From Companilactobacillus alimentarius DSM 20249 (GTDB lineage Bacteria; Bacillota; Bacilli; Lactobacillales; Lactobacillaceae), in the NCBI RefSeq assembly GCF_002849895.1, contig NZ_CP018867.1, positions 1,426,001-1,490,000 of the forward strand: a stretch of 64,000 nucleotides of DNA, given 5' to 3'. Each line of letters opens with the position of its first letter. Within the stretch, counting starts at the first letter, position 1. Made by a program: the position numbers and the translations under genes. Below, one piece after another: positions 48,471 to 57,064 of this stretch. The notes beneath the pieces were generated by a model. It ran no database searches, was not told the origin of the DNA, and saw only the letters and a program-made list of their open reading frames with translations.

Positions 48471-48594
48471 CATAATATAAATATAATTAATCATTTTATA
48501 GTCTAAATAAATTAGATATTTTACTAAAATTGCTTTATAAAAAATCACTAATTATATACAATTAAAATATGTCTAAACTAGTGGGGATAAAATT

Positions 48595-50508
48595 GTGGTT
48601 ATTTTCAAATTACGAGTAATCAAACTGCTTTTTACTTTAGTTGTAATGTTCACAACTTTTTTTGTGGTGCTCACTAACGAACAAATTATAGTTGCTGACT
48701 CATCCAATACTTATACTCCTAAATACGCTCCTAGTCCTGGTCCAAAGCGAATCCTGGGTGTTTTAACTAATACCGCATACGTCACTCAACCTCAACCAGA
48801 CTACTACATTACTGCAGGAGATACTTTAAAAATCAGAACAGACATCGACTGGCCTTTTTGGTATACACCACCACTATTTACCCATTATACTTGGTGGCAA
48901 TCTACTGATGGAAAATCTTGGAGTAAGGCAAGTAATTCAATCAATGGACACAAATATTTAAATCTAAAAACTGATATCAGCAGTCCAGAAATCACATATT
49001 ACCAATTAAATACCTTATTTCCCATTTGGTCATATGCTTCCCAGGTCGCCACTGTTCACGTTTTACCTCAACCTATCAATGCGACCGATATAAAAATAGA
49101 GACCGATAGTAATTATCTATTCAACATTAATAATAATATCGTTAATAATAAAACTATTGCCCGCGCTCAAAAATTCCCCATTAATTCCACTGAGCCAGTC
49201 AATTGGTCGACAGATCGTCCCGATTTAGCAACTATCGACAAGGACGGTGTAATAACTGCCAATACTGTCGGTAATTCTGGAATTGTTAACGTAATTGGAA
49301 CTATTCAAAATGTCGACGGCACCACTGTCCAAGGCCACAAAGAAATTAATATCGGTGGCGGTTTGACTAATCAATCCGTCGCATTTGGAAAATGTGCCAC
49401 TTTTAAACTTCAAGGAACCGATGAAAATTCTCGAGATGAAACGAATGGCAATATCACTGTCAAGTGGTATAAACAGCCTTCTGGGCAAAAAAAAGAATTG
49501 GTTGCGACAGAAAATAATCCTGTTGGTCAAATTGCATATACTACTTCTAAAGTCACTACAAAAGATAATGACTCCCAATACTATGCTCAAATAATCGTCA
49601 ATAATACCAAAAAAAGCGTCACGACCAGAGCAGCGACGTTAACGGTCTTGCCACCCAATGATCCTGACGTGCAAATAACAACTGCCCTGTCGAATAGAGA
49701 TTTTAATATAAATAACACAGACACCGTTATAAACGATGTGACTAGTAACGACCATTTGGATTACCATTTAAACTTAACTAACAATAGTAAACGTTCCATT
49801 CACGACTCCTATTTACTATTACCACTACACCTCAACACTTCAGTCGATAACATTAAAGTCAATAATCAAGAAATCAATCCTCAAGATATTTCCACCACTA
49901 CTAATAATGACAGACAACAGCTCAAAATAAATCTTCACAATCTAGTAATGCATGAAAAGAAGACCCTCGATGTTTCCACCACAGTGGGTAATATCACTAA
50001 TCGTGAAACGTTTAATTCAATCCCCACGCTTTTCGGATTAGATCCAGACTCTGATGAATATACCAGCAAAGGCCCAGAATTGAGCATTAACTATTTAAGC
50101 AATAAATTAACTGCATCTTTTAAGGATATAAACTTTGAACCTATAACCATCTTTGATCATCACCAAATCAAACATCGAACCTACGAAACAAATGATCCTA
50201 ATGCTGTCATTACGATCGACGACCAACGCCGTAATAGATCTCATCTCAAACTCTTTTTGAAACAATTAACTCCTTTTAAAAATGATAAGGGAAATATTTT
50301 ACCAGCCGACTTAAGATTATATAGTAATGACTCTTATCAACCAACTTTGAATAATAAAGTTCTAGTCTCCGAATCTACTTTAGGAAAAATTTTTCAATCC
50401 GTTATTTGGAGTCATGATGATGGTCTCTTATTGCACATAGATAAGGATCACTTTTTGCCTGGACATTACAGTTCTAATCTTAGTTGGAACATTGAAGATA
50501 GCGTTTGA
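48595..50508 (+). CDS. Secreted WxL-like surface protein with Ig-like domains (copy 2)
   Basis: A 637-aa paralogue of the 46469-48421 product with the same order: signal peptide (LFTLVVMFTTFFVVLT), N-terminal domain (YTWWQSTDGKSWSK as in copy 1), BIG2-like region (NWSTDRPDLATIDKDGVI), Ig-like region and a WxL-like end (INFEPI, IDDQRRNRSH, NLSWNIEDSV). Here too the first Trp motif is missing. It starts with GTG after GGGGATAAAATT. The divergence and its own long 5' region suggest an old duplication with separate expression. A role in surface adhesion or in a WxL complex is likely. Confidence 0.78.
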   Translation: MVIFKLRVIKLLFTLVVMFTTFFVVLTNEQIIVADSSNTYTPKYAPSPGPKRILGVLTNTAYVTQPQPDYYITAGDTLKIRTDIDWPFWYTPPLFTHYTWWQSTDGKSWSKASNSINGHKYLNLKTDISSPEITYYQLNTLFPIWSYASQVATVHVLPQPINATDIKIETDSNYLFNINNNIVNNKTIARAQKFPINSTEPVNWSTDRPDLATIDKDGVITANTVGNSGIVNVIGTIQNVDGTTVQGHKEINIGGGLTNQSVAFGKCATFKLQGTDENSRDETNGNITVKWYKQPSGQKKELVATENNPVGQIAYTTSKVTTKDNDSQYYAQIIVNNTKKSVTTRAATLTVLPPNDPDVQITTALSNRDFNINNTDTVINDVTSNDHLDYHLNLTNNSKRSIHDSYLLLPLHLNTSVDNIKVNNQEINPQDISTTTNNDRQQLKINLHNLVMHEKKTLDVSTTVGNITNRETFNSIPTLFGLDPDSDEYTSKGPELSINYLSNKLTASFKDINFEPITIFDHHQIKHRTYETNDPNAVITIDDQRRNRSHLKLFLKQLTPFKNDKGNILPADLRLYSNDSYQPTLNNKVLVSESTLGKIFQSVIWSHDDGLLLHIDKDHFLPGHYSSNLSWNIEDSV

Positions 50509-50947
50509 TCATGGGTATACCAATTATACAAAAGGTATGATATATAGCCTTTATCTTGGATAACCAATTATATCGTTTATACTTAAAAGTAAGAGGAACG
50601 AAAAAGAAGAAGCAATGTTTTTCCTCCCTCAAAGACTCACTATGTGAGCTTACACTTACCAAAATGTCACCGATTAATAAGATCGTAGTCGCGGTAATTG
50701 TAATGAATGGGATAGTTACAATTCAAAAAACAGGTTGCAAAGGAGATGACGCAAAATCAATTTAAATAAAGATTTTGTAAGTTCAGAAAATGATATTAAA
50801 TAAGCCTCGTGTTTCAAGTAAGTTCTTGATAATTCTTAAGAATAAAGAATTGTCACTCATCATGATAAATCCTCTTAAAAAGAAATACAGTTTAAACAAA
50901 AATGTCCCGAAAAAAGTTTTTAAAACTTCTTTCGGGACTATTTTTAT
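50509..50947. other. Intergenic region, no convincing gene
   Basis: Short frames exist (e.g. near 50556-50765) but have no RBS, odd composition and no recognisable motif. A strong terminator lies at 50904-50938 (GTCCCGAAA...TTTCGGGAC, with T-rich ends both ways) and serves the glycerophosphodiesterase gene. Confidence 0.6.
50902..50945. terminator. Bidirectional terminator
   Basis: GTCCCGAAAAAAGTTTT pairs with AAAACTTCTTTCGGGAC, then TATTTTTATT. Confidence 0.85.
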
Positions 50948-51691
50948 TTATTCTTCTAAGAAGCTCATACGATCAGCAATATTAGTAATAATACCATCCA
51001 CACCCCACTTAAGAAGTGTCTGAGCTCGATTAACGTCATCTATTGTCCAAGCATTAATTTCATACCCATAATCTTTCATCTGTTTAACTTTTTCTTCAGT
51101 TAGTGAAGAACCATCAGGATGAACTATCTTAGCGTGACAAGCTTGCATAACTAGATTCCAATCATCTCCAAGCGTTGCCCGACTGAATAAGACTGCATAT
51201 TTCAAGTTAGGTCTTAATTTATACATTTTTTCCAACATAATAGGATTGAAACTCGAAATAATCAACTCTACATGTTCATCTAATCTATCCAAGGATTTCG
51301 CAAACTCTTCAACTAATCTATCAGCTAAATAATTGGCATTGTCCCCTACAACACCTTTTAGTTCAATATTAGCATTAATCTTGTGGATATTAAGAAAGTC
51401 GATCAGCTGGTCTAAAGTTGGTATTTTTTCACCACGGAATTTCTCCGCAAACCAATAACCCGCGTCAGCCTTTGAAACCAAATCACTATCAAGAGTTTCA
51501 ATAGATCCAGATTGATTGGTGGTTCTATTTAATTTGTCGTCATGAATGACGAAGACTTTTTCATCTTTAGTAATACTCAAATCAGTTTCGATCCATTTAA
51601 CATCCCGATTAACTACCTCATTAAACGAGGCCATCGTATTTTCAGGCGCTAGTGTTGGTATCCCTCTATGAGCGACAATTTTTTTATTCAT
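50948..51691 (-). CDS. Glycerophosphodiester phosphodiesterase
   Basis: A 247-aa GDPD-family enzyme that hydrolyses glycerophosphodiesters to glycerol 3-phosphate and an alcohol. The N-terminal IVAHRGIPTLAPENTMASF has the catalytic His and metal Glu, WIETDLSITKDEKVFVIHDD has the metal and second His, and NIELKGV supplies the third Glu. It has no signal peptide, so it is cytoplasmic (UgpQ/GlpQ2 type). ATG 51691 has AGGAGG; the longer frame does not. It could recycle glycerophosphate from lipid or LTA turnover. Confidence 0.92.
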   Translation of the reverse strand: MNKKIVAHRGIPTLAPENTMASFNEVVNRDVKWIETDLSITKDEKVFVIHDDKLNRTTNQSGSIETLDSDLVSKADAGYWFAEKFRGEKIPTLDQLIDFLNIHKINANIELKGVVGDNANYLADRLVEEFAKSLDRLDEHVELIISSFNPIMLEKMYKLRPNLKYAVLFSRATLGDDWNLVMQACHAKIVHPDGSSLTEEKVKQMKDYGYEINAWTIDDVNRAQTLLKWGVDGIITNIADRMSFLEE

Positions 51692-51737
51692 AATAATCCT
51701 CCTGATAAGTAGAGTATACAACAGCAATGCAAGGGAC

Positions 51738-51778
51738 TAAAAAAACCGAGGTGTCTATTCACGTAGCCTCAGTTTTTA
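51738..51778 (-). terminator. Terminator of nagA
   Basis: On the minus strand AAAAACTGAGG...CCTCGGTTTTTTT with a 15-base loop. Confidence 0.8.
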
Positions 51779-51806
51779 GTTTTAATTTAGAATTCTAATT
51801 ATTATC

Positions 51807-52967
51807 TTAAGCTTGGTATCTTGAAACACCGTCAAGATATGTTTCTGACAATGTCATATCATCATCAAGTACGATAAAGTCAGCATCTCTGCCATCGGCG
51901 ATGATACCACATTTATCAAGAACCTTTGAACTCTTAGCAGCTGTGTAACTAGCCATTTCTACAGCTTCTTCTTCTGTAGCGATATTCCAGTCAACAACAT
52001 TCTTAATAGCATCCTTCAACAATAAGATACTACCTGCCAAGTTATGTGTTTCATCTTTCAATCTAGCAGTTCCATTAGCAACAACAACTGGTAATTCACC
52101 TAGTACGTAATCACCGTCTGGCATTAAACCAGCACGCATACAATCAGTAATTAGGGCTACATGTTCAGCACCCTTCTTTTCAATTACGATTCTAGCAGCA
52201 AATGGGTTAACGTGGTGACCATCACAAATCAATTCATCATCAACTAAATGCATTGAAAGTGCAGCACCAACCATACCAGGTACACGGTGATTCAAGCCAC
52301 TCATACCATTGTATGTATGTGTAAATCCAGTAGCACCAGCTTCAACACAAGCCTTAGCTTGTTCAAATGTGGCATCACTGTGACCCAAATATACAGCAAC
52401 ATCATTAGATGCAACAGCTTTAACAAACTCTGGAGCACCCTTTCTTTCAGGGGCAATTGAGATCTTCTTGATCATGCCGTGTGCGGCATCTTGCCAGTCT
52501 TTGAATTCTTCAGCATCTGGATCTCTGAAATACTTAGGATTTTGAGCACCCTTGTGCTTTTCAGTATAGAAAGGACCTTCAAAATGAATCCCTTGAATCT
52601 TAGCACCAGTAGCTTTTTTATAGTTGTCACCGATTGTTTGACAAATGTGTTTTAGTTGATCATGTGATGCTGTCAATGTTGTTGGCAACCATGAAGTAAC
52701 ACCTGCCTTTAATAGACCTTCTGACATTTCATTAAGTTTACCAAAATCATCATCCATAACATCATGACCACATAGACCATGAATATGAGTATCCACAAGA
52801 CCCGGAGCAATGAACTTGTCTGAGTAATCAACAATCTTGCCTTCAGGTTTTTCATCATCTGTAGTAAAGAACTTACCAAATTTACCGTCATCAGTAACTT
52901 CTAGGTAGCCACCGTTTTCAGTTGTATTTTTTAAAAAGAATTTTTTAGCATGAATATAATATGACAT
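51807..52967 (-). CDS. nagA: N-acetylglucosamine-6-phosphate deacetylase
   Basis: A 386-aa amidohydrolase that removes acetate from GlcNAc-6-P to give GlcN-6-P. Metal and substrate motifs: VDTHIHGLCGHD, HFEGPFYTEKHKGAQN (metal Glu), YLGHSDATFEQA (metal His), FTHTYNGMSG, CDGHHVNP and ITDCMRAG (catalytic Asp). ATG 52967 has AAGGAG. The promoter region carries an NagR-like palindrome and a cre site. nagB is not adjacent. Confidence 0.95.
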   Translation of the reverse strand: MSYYIHAKKFFLKNTTENGGYLEVTDDGKFGKFFTTDDEKPEGKIVDYSDKFIAPGLVDTHIHGLCGHDVMDDDFGKLNEMSEGLLKAGVTSWLPTTLTASHDQLKHICQTIGDNYKKATGAKIQGIHFEGPFYTEKHKGAQNPKYFRDPDAEEFKDWQDAAHGMIKKISIAPERKGAPEFVKAVASNDVAVYLGHSDATFEQAKACVEAGATGFTHTYNGMSGLNHRVPGMVGAALSMHLVDDELICDGHHVNPFAARIVIEKKGAEHVALITDCMRAGLMPDGDYVLGELPVVVANGTARLKDETHNLAGSILLLKDAIKNVVDWNIATEEEAVEMASYTAAKSSKVLDKCGIIADGRDADFIVLDDDMTLSETYLDGVSRYQA

Positions 52968-52986
52968 TATCGAGTCTCCTTACTAA

Positions 52987-53028
52987 TTTTAACGTTTTCA
53001 TTATACCATTATTCACTGGTCTATACCA
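52987..53028 (-). promoter_or_regulatory. nagA promoter with NagR/YvoA-type dre palindrome and cre site
   Basis: On the minus strand TGGTATAGACCA (53017-53028) is a perfect palindrome of the GntR-type NagR dre core. It overlaps the -35 position of TATAAT (53000-53005), which is an extended -10 (TGGTATAAT). ATGAAAACGTTAAAA (52987-53001) fits the cre consensus at 14 of 15 positions. Confidence 0.78.
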
Positions 53029-53062
53029 CGGTCTAATCAAAAAAAGACTATCTGTCTTCATA

Positions 53063-53100
53063 TAAAAAAAGATGGCGATCAGAAATTCTAATCACCATCA
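53063..53100 (-). terminator. Terminator of ddl
   Basis: On the minus strand GATGGTGATTAGAA pairs with TTCTGATCGCCATC, then TTTTTTTAT. Confidence 0.85.
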
Positions 53101-53114
53101 ATAACTTTAAAAGA

Positions 53115-54173
53115 TTACTTATTCTTTTTATCATAATAATGCATCTTGCTCATAATGATTCTCTCACACAAGTCAGCATAAGAAATTCCAGCAGCCTCAG
53201 CTTCTCTAGGCATCAAGGACAATGGCGTCATACCTGGTAAAGTATTAGCCTCCATGACGTAAAGTTGGCCATCACGCAACAAGAAGTCCACACGACCGTA
53301 ATTGCTCATCCCTAATGACTCAAAAGTCTTCTTAGTTAAAGCTTGCATCTTACTGTGAATCTCATCATCCAAATTATCTGGAGGAGTGATGAAATGCGTT
53401 ACATTGTTAGCTTGGAATTTGTGTTGGAAATCATACCAGCCAGTATCAACTGTAACTTCCACAGCTGGAAGCACCAAACCATCAACGATAGCAACGGAGA
53501 ATTCGCGACCTTTGATATACTCTTCAATCAAGACCTCATCATCGAATCTCAAAGCATCGGCAACGGATTCTCTTAATTCAGTAGCATTCTTAACGATGTG
53601 TGTTCCAACACTTGAACCACCATTAGATGGCTTAACTACCATTGGATAGTTGAAAGGTATATCTTCGGATAAAATTTTATCCGTCTTAGTTGTAGTATAT
53701 TTAGCAGTTGGAATACTATCTTGAACAAAAATTTCTTTAGAATATTTCTTATCCATTGCTAAACCTGAAGCTAACGAGCCACTACCTGTGTACTTAATAT
53801 CAAAGACATCGAAGACAGCTTGCATTTTACCATTTTCGCCATCTTCACCATGAAGTCCCATGTAGACAATATCGGCATGACGACAGATGTTTAAAACATT
53901 TTTACCCAGAAGCCCCTTAGTACCATCAGTCCGTAGAGCATTGATTTTTTCATCAGTTAGTACTTCATCATCAATAACTAACTTGCTATCATCTTCTGGT
54001 TCAGTCGTAAAAAGATCATCAATCTTATCTTCTGCTACATCCTTACCTAAAAATGAATCGACATAAGCTACTTCGTAGCCCTTACTACGTAGTGCATTGG
54101 TGATTTTAACACCGGAAGATAAAGAAACATTTCTTTCTGTACTTCTTCCACCTGAGAGAACGACAATTTTCAT
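53115..54173 (-). CDS. ddl: D-alanine--D-alanine ligase
   Basis: A 352-aa ATP-grasp ligase making the D-Ala-D-Ala (or D-Ala-D-Lac) dipeptide for peptidoglycan. Motifs: LSGGRSTERNVSLSSG, GLHGEDGENGKMQAVFDVF, VVKPSNGGSSVGTH, EYIKGREFSVAI and EANTLPGMTPLSLMP. The residue that decides between D-Ala and D-Lac lies near the KKYSKEIFVQD segment: the active-site loop is FDIKYTGSGSLASGLAMDKK, and a Phe before the loop residues is typical of lactobacilli (D-Lac), but I cannot assign it without alignment. ATG 54173 has AGGTGA. Confidence 0.93.
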   Translation of the reverse strand: MKIVVLSGGRSTERNVSLSSGVKITNALRSKGYEVAYVDSFLGKDVAEDKIDDLFTTEPEDDSKLVIDDEVLTDEKINALRTDGTKGLLGKNVLNICRHADIVYMGLHGEDGENGKMQAVFDVFDIKYTGSGSLASGLAMDKKYSKEIFVQDSIPTAKYTTTKTDKILSEDIPFNYPMVVKPSNGGSSVGTHIVKNATELRESVADALRFDDEVLIEEYIKGREFSVAIVDGLVLPAVEVTVDTGWYDFQHKFQANNVTHFITPPDNLDDEIHSKMQALTKKTFESLGMSNYGRVDFLLRDGQLYVMEANTLPGMTPLSLMPREAEAAGISYADLCERIIMSKMHYYDKKNK

Positions 54174-54507
54174 TGTGTTTCACCTAATCCTTTTTATTTA
54201 ATTACTTACTTAAGCGTAATCCTAGAACCTACAGGGTAGCATAAACTGGCTCTGATTGCCATTTTAAGTCAATCAATTTAAAAATTAATTGTTTTAATTA
54301 AGTATGCCATCGTCCACAAAATTCCTGTGATTGGCTGGAACATAGCCGACACGATTTTGAGCCATCACCGAAATTTTGCTCCCGACTAGGTTTCTTCTCC
54401 CATTTAGACAGATTTAGACATATGCTTGCACTATAATAATACCCTGACAGAACTCAACTAAACGATTTCTATCAGGGTATTATGTCTAAATTCATATCAA
54501 TTCTAAA
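54174..54507. other. Gene-free region with inverted repeat and terminator
   Basis: An inverted repeat spans 54317-54378 (CAAAATTCCTGTGATTGGCT / AGCCATCACCGAAATTTTG). A second hairpin at 54438-54481 (AATACCCTGA / TCAGGGTATT) is the likely terminator of the EIIC gene. No gene is supported; a 23-codon frame across the repeat is not convincing. Confidence 0.6.
54438..54481 (-). terminator. Terminator of the PTS EIIC gene
   Basis: AATACCCTGA...TCAGGGTATT arms around a 24-base loop; the T-run is weak. Confidence 0.55.
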
Positions 54508-55749
54508 TTAATCTTTTGCCATTGTCTTTTCTTTAGCAACCATTCCTTTTTCAGCAACTTTAAAGAATGGATAATACATTGCTCCGGCTAAAACTAATTC
54601 GACAGCTGACCAAACAGCCGCACGCCAATCCCAACCGGTGGCCATCAAAGGACCAATAATTGGTGGCATCGTCCAAGGAACCATCGCAACTGGAGCATTC
54701 ATCAAGCCTAAACTGATCAATAAATAACTGCCAGCTGCCAATACTAGTGGAATAACGATGAATGGAATCATCGTCAACGGATTCATAACGATAGGGAAAC
54801 CAAAGATAACTGGTTCATTGATTTCAAAAAGTGCACCCGGAAAGGCAACTCTTCCTAAATCACGATAGGTCTTACTCTTAGAAAATAGCATCAAAACGAC
54901 CAAAGTAATCGTAGCACCAGTTCCCCCAACATTGACCATCAAACTTGAGAAGCCAGATGCAGTTGCGTAAGGCAGCGGTTGATGATGTGCGAAGGCTGTT
55001 CCGTTTGCGGCTAAGAATTGGAGAAAAATTGGGTCCGCAATTCCTTCCAAAGTCATATCACCATGAATACCACACACCCAAAGTAAACTGACTAAGAATG
55101 TATAAACTAAGATTCCCGGTAAAGTATTCATCGCAAACAATAACGGATGGAAAATTGATTGGATGACCTGATTGATATCAATATGTAATGGCATTCTGAC
55201 AAACCAAAACAATAATAAGATAACAAATCCCGGCAATAGTGAAACAAAAGAATTAGAAACGGCTGTTGGAACACCGTTTGGCAATTTAATAACAATATTT
55301 CTTTTAATAAAGAAATTTAAAATCAAAACTGAAATCATTGCTGTAATAATTGCTGTAAATAAACCAGATGATGAAAAATTATTAGTATCTAATTTGAACT
55401 TATCATTGAATGAAACAATAATGAATGCCATTGTCGAAAGTCCGGCACCAGAAATAGCGTCAATATGCAGCTCCTTAGCCAGTTCATAACCGATCCCAAT
55501 CGCCGCCAATAATGAAATAATCCCAAAAGAACCATTAACGGCCACACTGATCATATTCATATATGGCTTTATCAAATCTGTCCAAGCTTTGATTGGAATA
55601 TTACCAATAATCAAGAATACACTACCACTGATAATTGCTGGCAATGTGAGAACCAAGCCATTCCGAATCGAAACTAAATATTTATTATTCCCGACTTTTG
55701 CCATCGGTGGCATGATTTTATTTTGGAGCCAATCCATAAATTTTTTCAA
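54508..55749 (-). CDS. PTS EIIC component (cellobiose/lichenan family)
   Basis: A 413-aa PTS membrane subunit of the CelB/LicC family, with about ten hydrophobic segments. Marks are VSIRNGLVLTLPAIISGSVF near the N-terminus, the central HGDMTLEGIADPIFL loop and the substrate-site INEPVIFGFPIVMNPL. It lacks EIIA and EIIB domains, and no such gene is adjacent, so it must use partners encoded elsewhere. TTG 55749 has GGGGG 7 bases upstream. The sugar is probably a beta-glucoside or oligosaccharide. Confidence 0.9.
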   Translation of the reverse strand: MKKFMDWLQNKIMPPMAKVGNNKYLVSIRNGLVLTLPAIISGSVFLIIGNIPIKAWTDLIKPYMNMISVAVNGSFGIISLLAAIGIGYELAKELHIDAISGAGLSTMAFIIVSFNDKFKLDTNNFSSSGLFTAIITAMISVLILNFFIKRNIVIKLPNGVPTAVSNSFVSLLPGFVILLLFWFVRMPLHIDINQVIQSIFHPLLFAMNTLPGILVYTFLVSLLWVCGIHGDMTLEGIADPIFLQFLAANGTAFAHHQPLPYATASGFSSLMVNVGGTGATITLVVLMLFSKSKTYRDLGRVAFPGALFEINEPVIFGFPIVMNPLTMIPFIVIPLVLAAGSYLLISLGLMNAPVAMVPWTMPPIIGPLMATGWDWRAAVWSAVELVLAGAMYYPFFKVAEKGMVAKEKTMAKD

Positions 55750-55998
55750 AACAATACCCCCACTTTCTGTTGCTAAATGCTCTTACAACATAAATGAGTA
55801 TATTCTTGAAAGCGCTATTATTCAATAGGTATATACCAAATTTACTAAATAGTTGACATAATGTCATTTTTTGATTTAAAATTCGTTAAATAATTATATT
55901 CAAATATAAATTATTCTTTATCAAGAGAACTTTTTTACCTAACTTCTCGAATTCTTCACACATATTTGGTTTAATTAGACTTAAGGAGGGTATAAACC

Positions 55999-56940
55999 TT
56001 GAAAAAGTTAAATATCATTTTATTAGGACTAGTATCCTTGATTACATTAGGAGTCTTCACAACTCAAAATGTAAAAGCTGACAGTCTAGACGACCAACCG
56101 GTTATGACTTTAGGAACGTCTCTAACTTCTAGCCAACGTCAAGGAACTATTGATGCATTGTCTTCACAAGTAAGTGGCGATTATAAAACCATTACTGTCA
56201 CTGGAGACACTTTGGTAAAGTATTTGAACCCTAGTGGTAGCTCCTTTACTAGTAACAATGGAGTTTGGTCATCAGCCTTGATTCAAAAGACTTCATCCGG
56301 TTCTGGTATTAATGTCAAAATCGTTGATTACAATGGTAAGAACAACATCACCACTATCACTGCTGATCAATATCGTAATGCTGCGGTAACTGCCGGTATC
56401 AGTGATGCCAACATCTATGTAACATCTGCTACCCCAATTGATGGATCTGGTGCTTTAGCCGGAATTTATGCCGCTTATGCGGATAGTGGTCAGACTTTGA
56501 ATCAAAGCCAAGTCAACGCTGCTCAAAAAGAAATGAACGTTTTAAGCAAAATTACCGATTCTAATAAGGGTACTGATGGATATTCCGATAAACAATTGAA
56601 CAATGCCGTTGCCGGAATGAAATCAGATATGGCTAACAAAGGCGACAATGTCACCGTCAACCAAATTACTACAATCGTTAATAACAACTTACAAAAGAAC
56701 AACTTGCAAAATATCATCAATAATAATCAAAAACAACAGATTATTAATCTGATGGTACAAATCAAGAATTCTGGTGCTCTAAACAATTCAAACTTCAAGC
56801 AACAAGCTAAAAAATTGAGCTCCGATATTATGAGTAAAGCCAAAAATGTTTTCAATAATCTAAATACCGAAGAGAATCGTAACTTCCTACAGAGAATTTG
56901 GGATAGTATTGTTTCATTCTTCAGTGGACTATTCAATTAA
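55999..56940 (+). CDS. DUF1002 family secreted protein
   Basis: A 313-aa secreted protein with a signal peptide (IILLGLVSLITLGVF ... VKADS, residues 1-28), then a DUF1002 domain. TLGTSLTSSQRQGTIDAL and SDANIYVTSATPIDGSGALAGIYAAY are typical. A Gln/Asn-rich helical stretch follows (NNNLQKNNLQNIINNNQ) and the C-terminus is amphipathic (IWDSIVSFFSGLF). Function is unknown. TTG 55999 has AAGGAGG. A terminator follows. The next gene, a P-type ATPase, starts 124 bases later and is probably separate. Confidence 0.88.
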   Translation: MKKLNIILLGLVSLITLGVFTTQNVKADSLDDQPVMTLGTSLTSSQRQGTIDALSSQVSGDYKTITVTGDTLVKYLNPSGSSFTSNNGVWSSALIQKTSSGSGINVKIVDYNGKNNITTITADQYRNAAVTAGISDANIYVTSATPIDGSGALAGIYAAYADSGQTLNQSQVNAAQKEMNVLSKITDSNKGTDGYSDKQLNNAVAGMKSDMANKGDNVTVNQITTIVNNNLQKNNLQNIINNNQKQQIINLMVQIKNSGALNNSNFKQQAKKLSSDIMSKAKNVFNNLNTEENRNFLQRIWDSIVSFFSGLFN

Positions 56941-56941
56941 T

Positions 56942-56980
56942 AAAAAATGACATCTTCTTATGAAGGTGTTGTTTTTTTAT
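56942..56980 (+). terminator. Terminator of the DUF1002 gene
   Basis: ACATCTTC, loop TTAT, GAAGGTGT, then TGTTTTTTT. Confidence 0.8.
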
Positions 56981-57064
56981 ACAGATAACATTTATAATCA
57001 TATTAATATCTTTTTAATTTTAAAAAGGATTATTCATGTTAAATAATTAGGAGAAACTGATTTA

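Noticed and set aside
50556..50765. 69-codon plus-strand ORF
   Set aside because: It has no RBS or recognisable motif and an odd Lys-rich composition.
54290..54390. 23-codon minus-strand ORF across the inverted repeat
   Set aside because: It is too short, has no RBS, and the repeat structure accounts for the conserved look.
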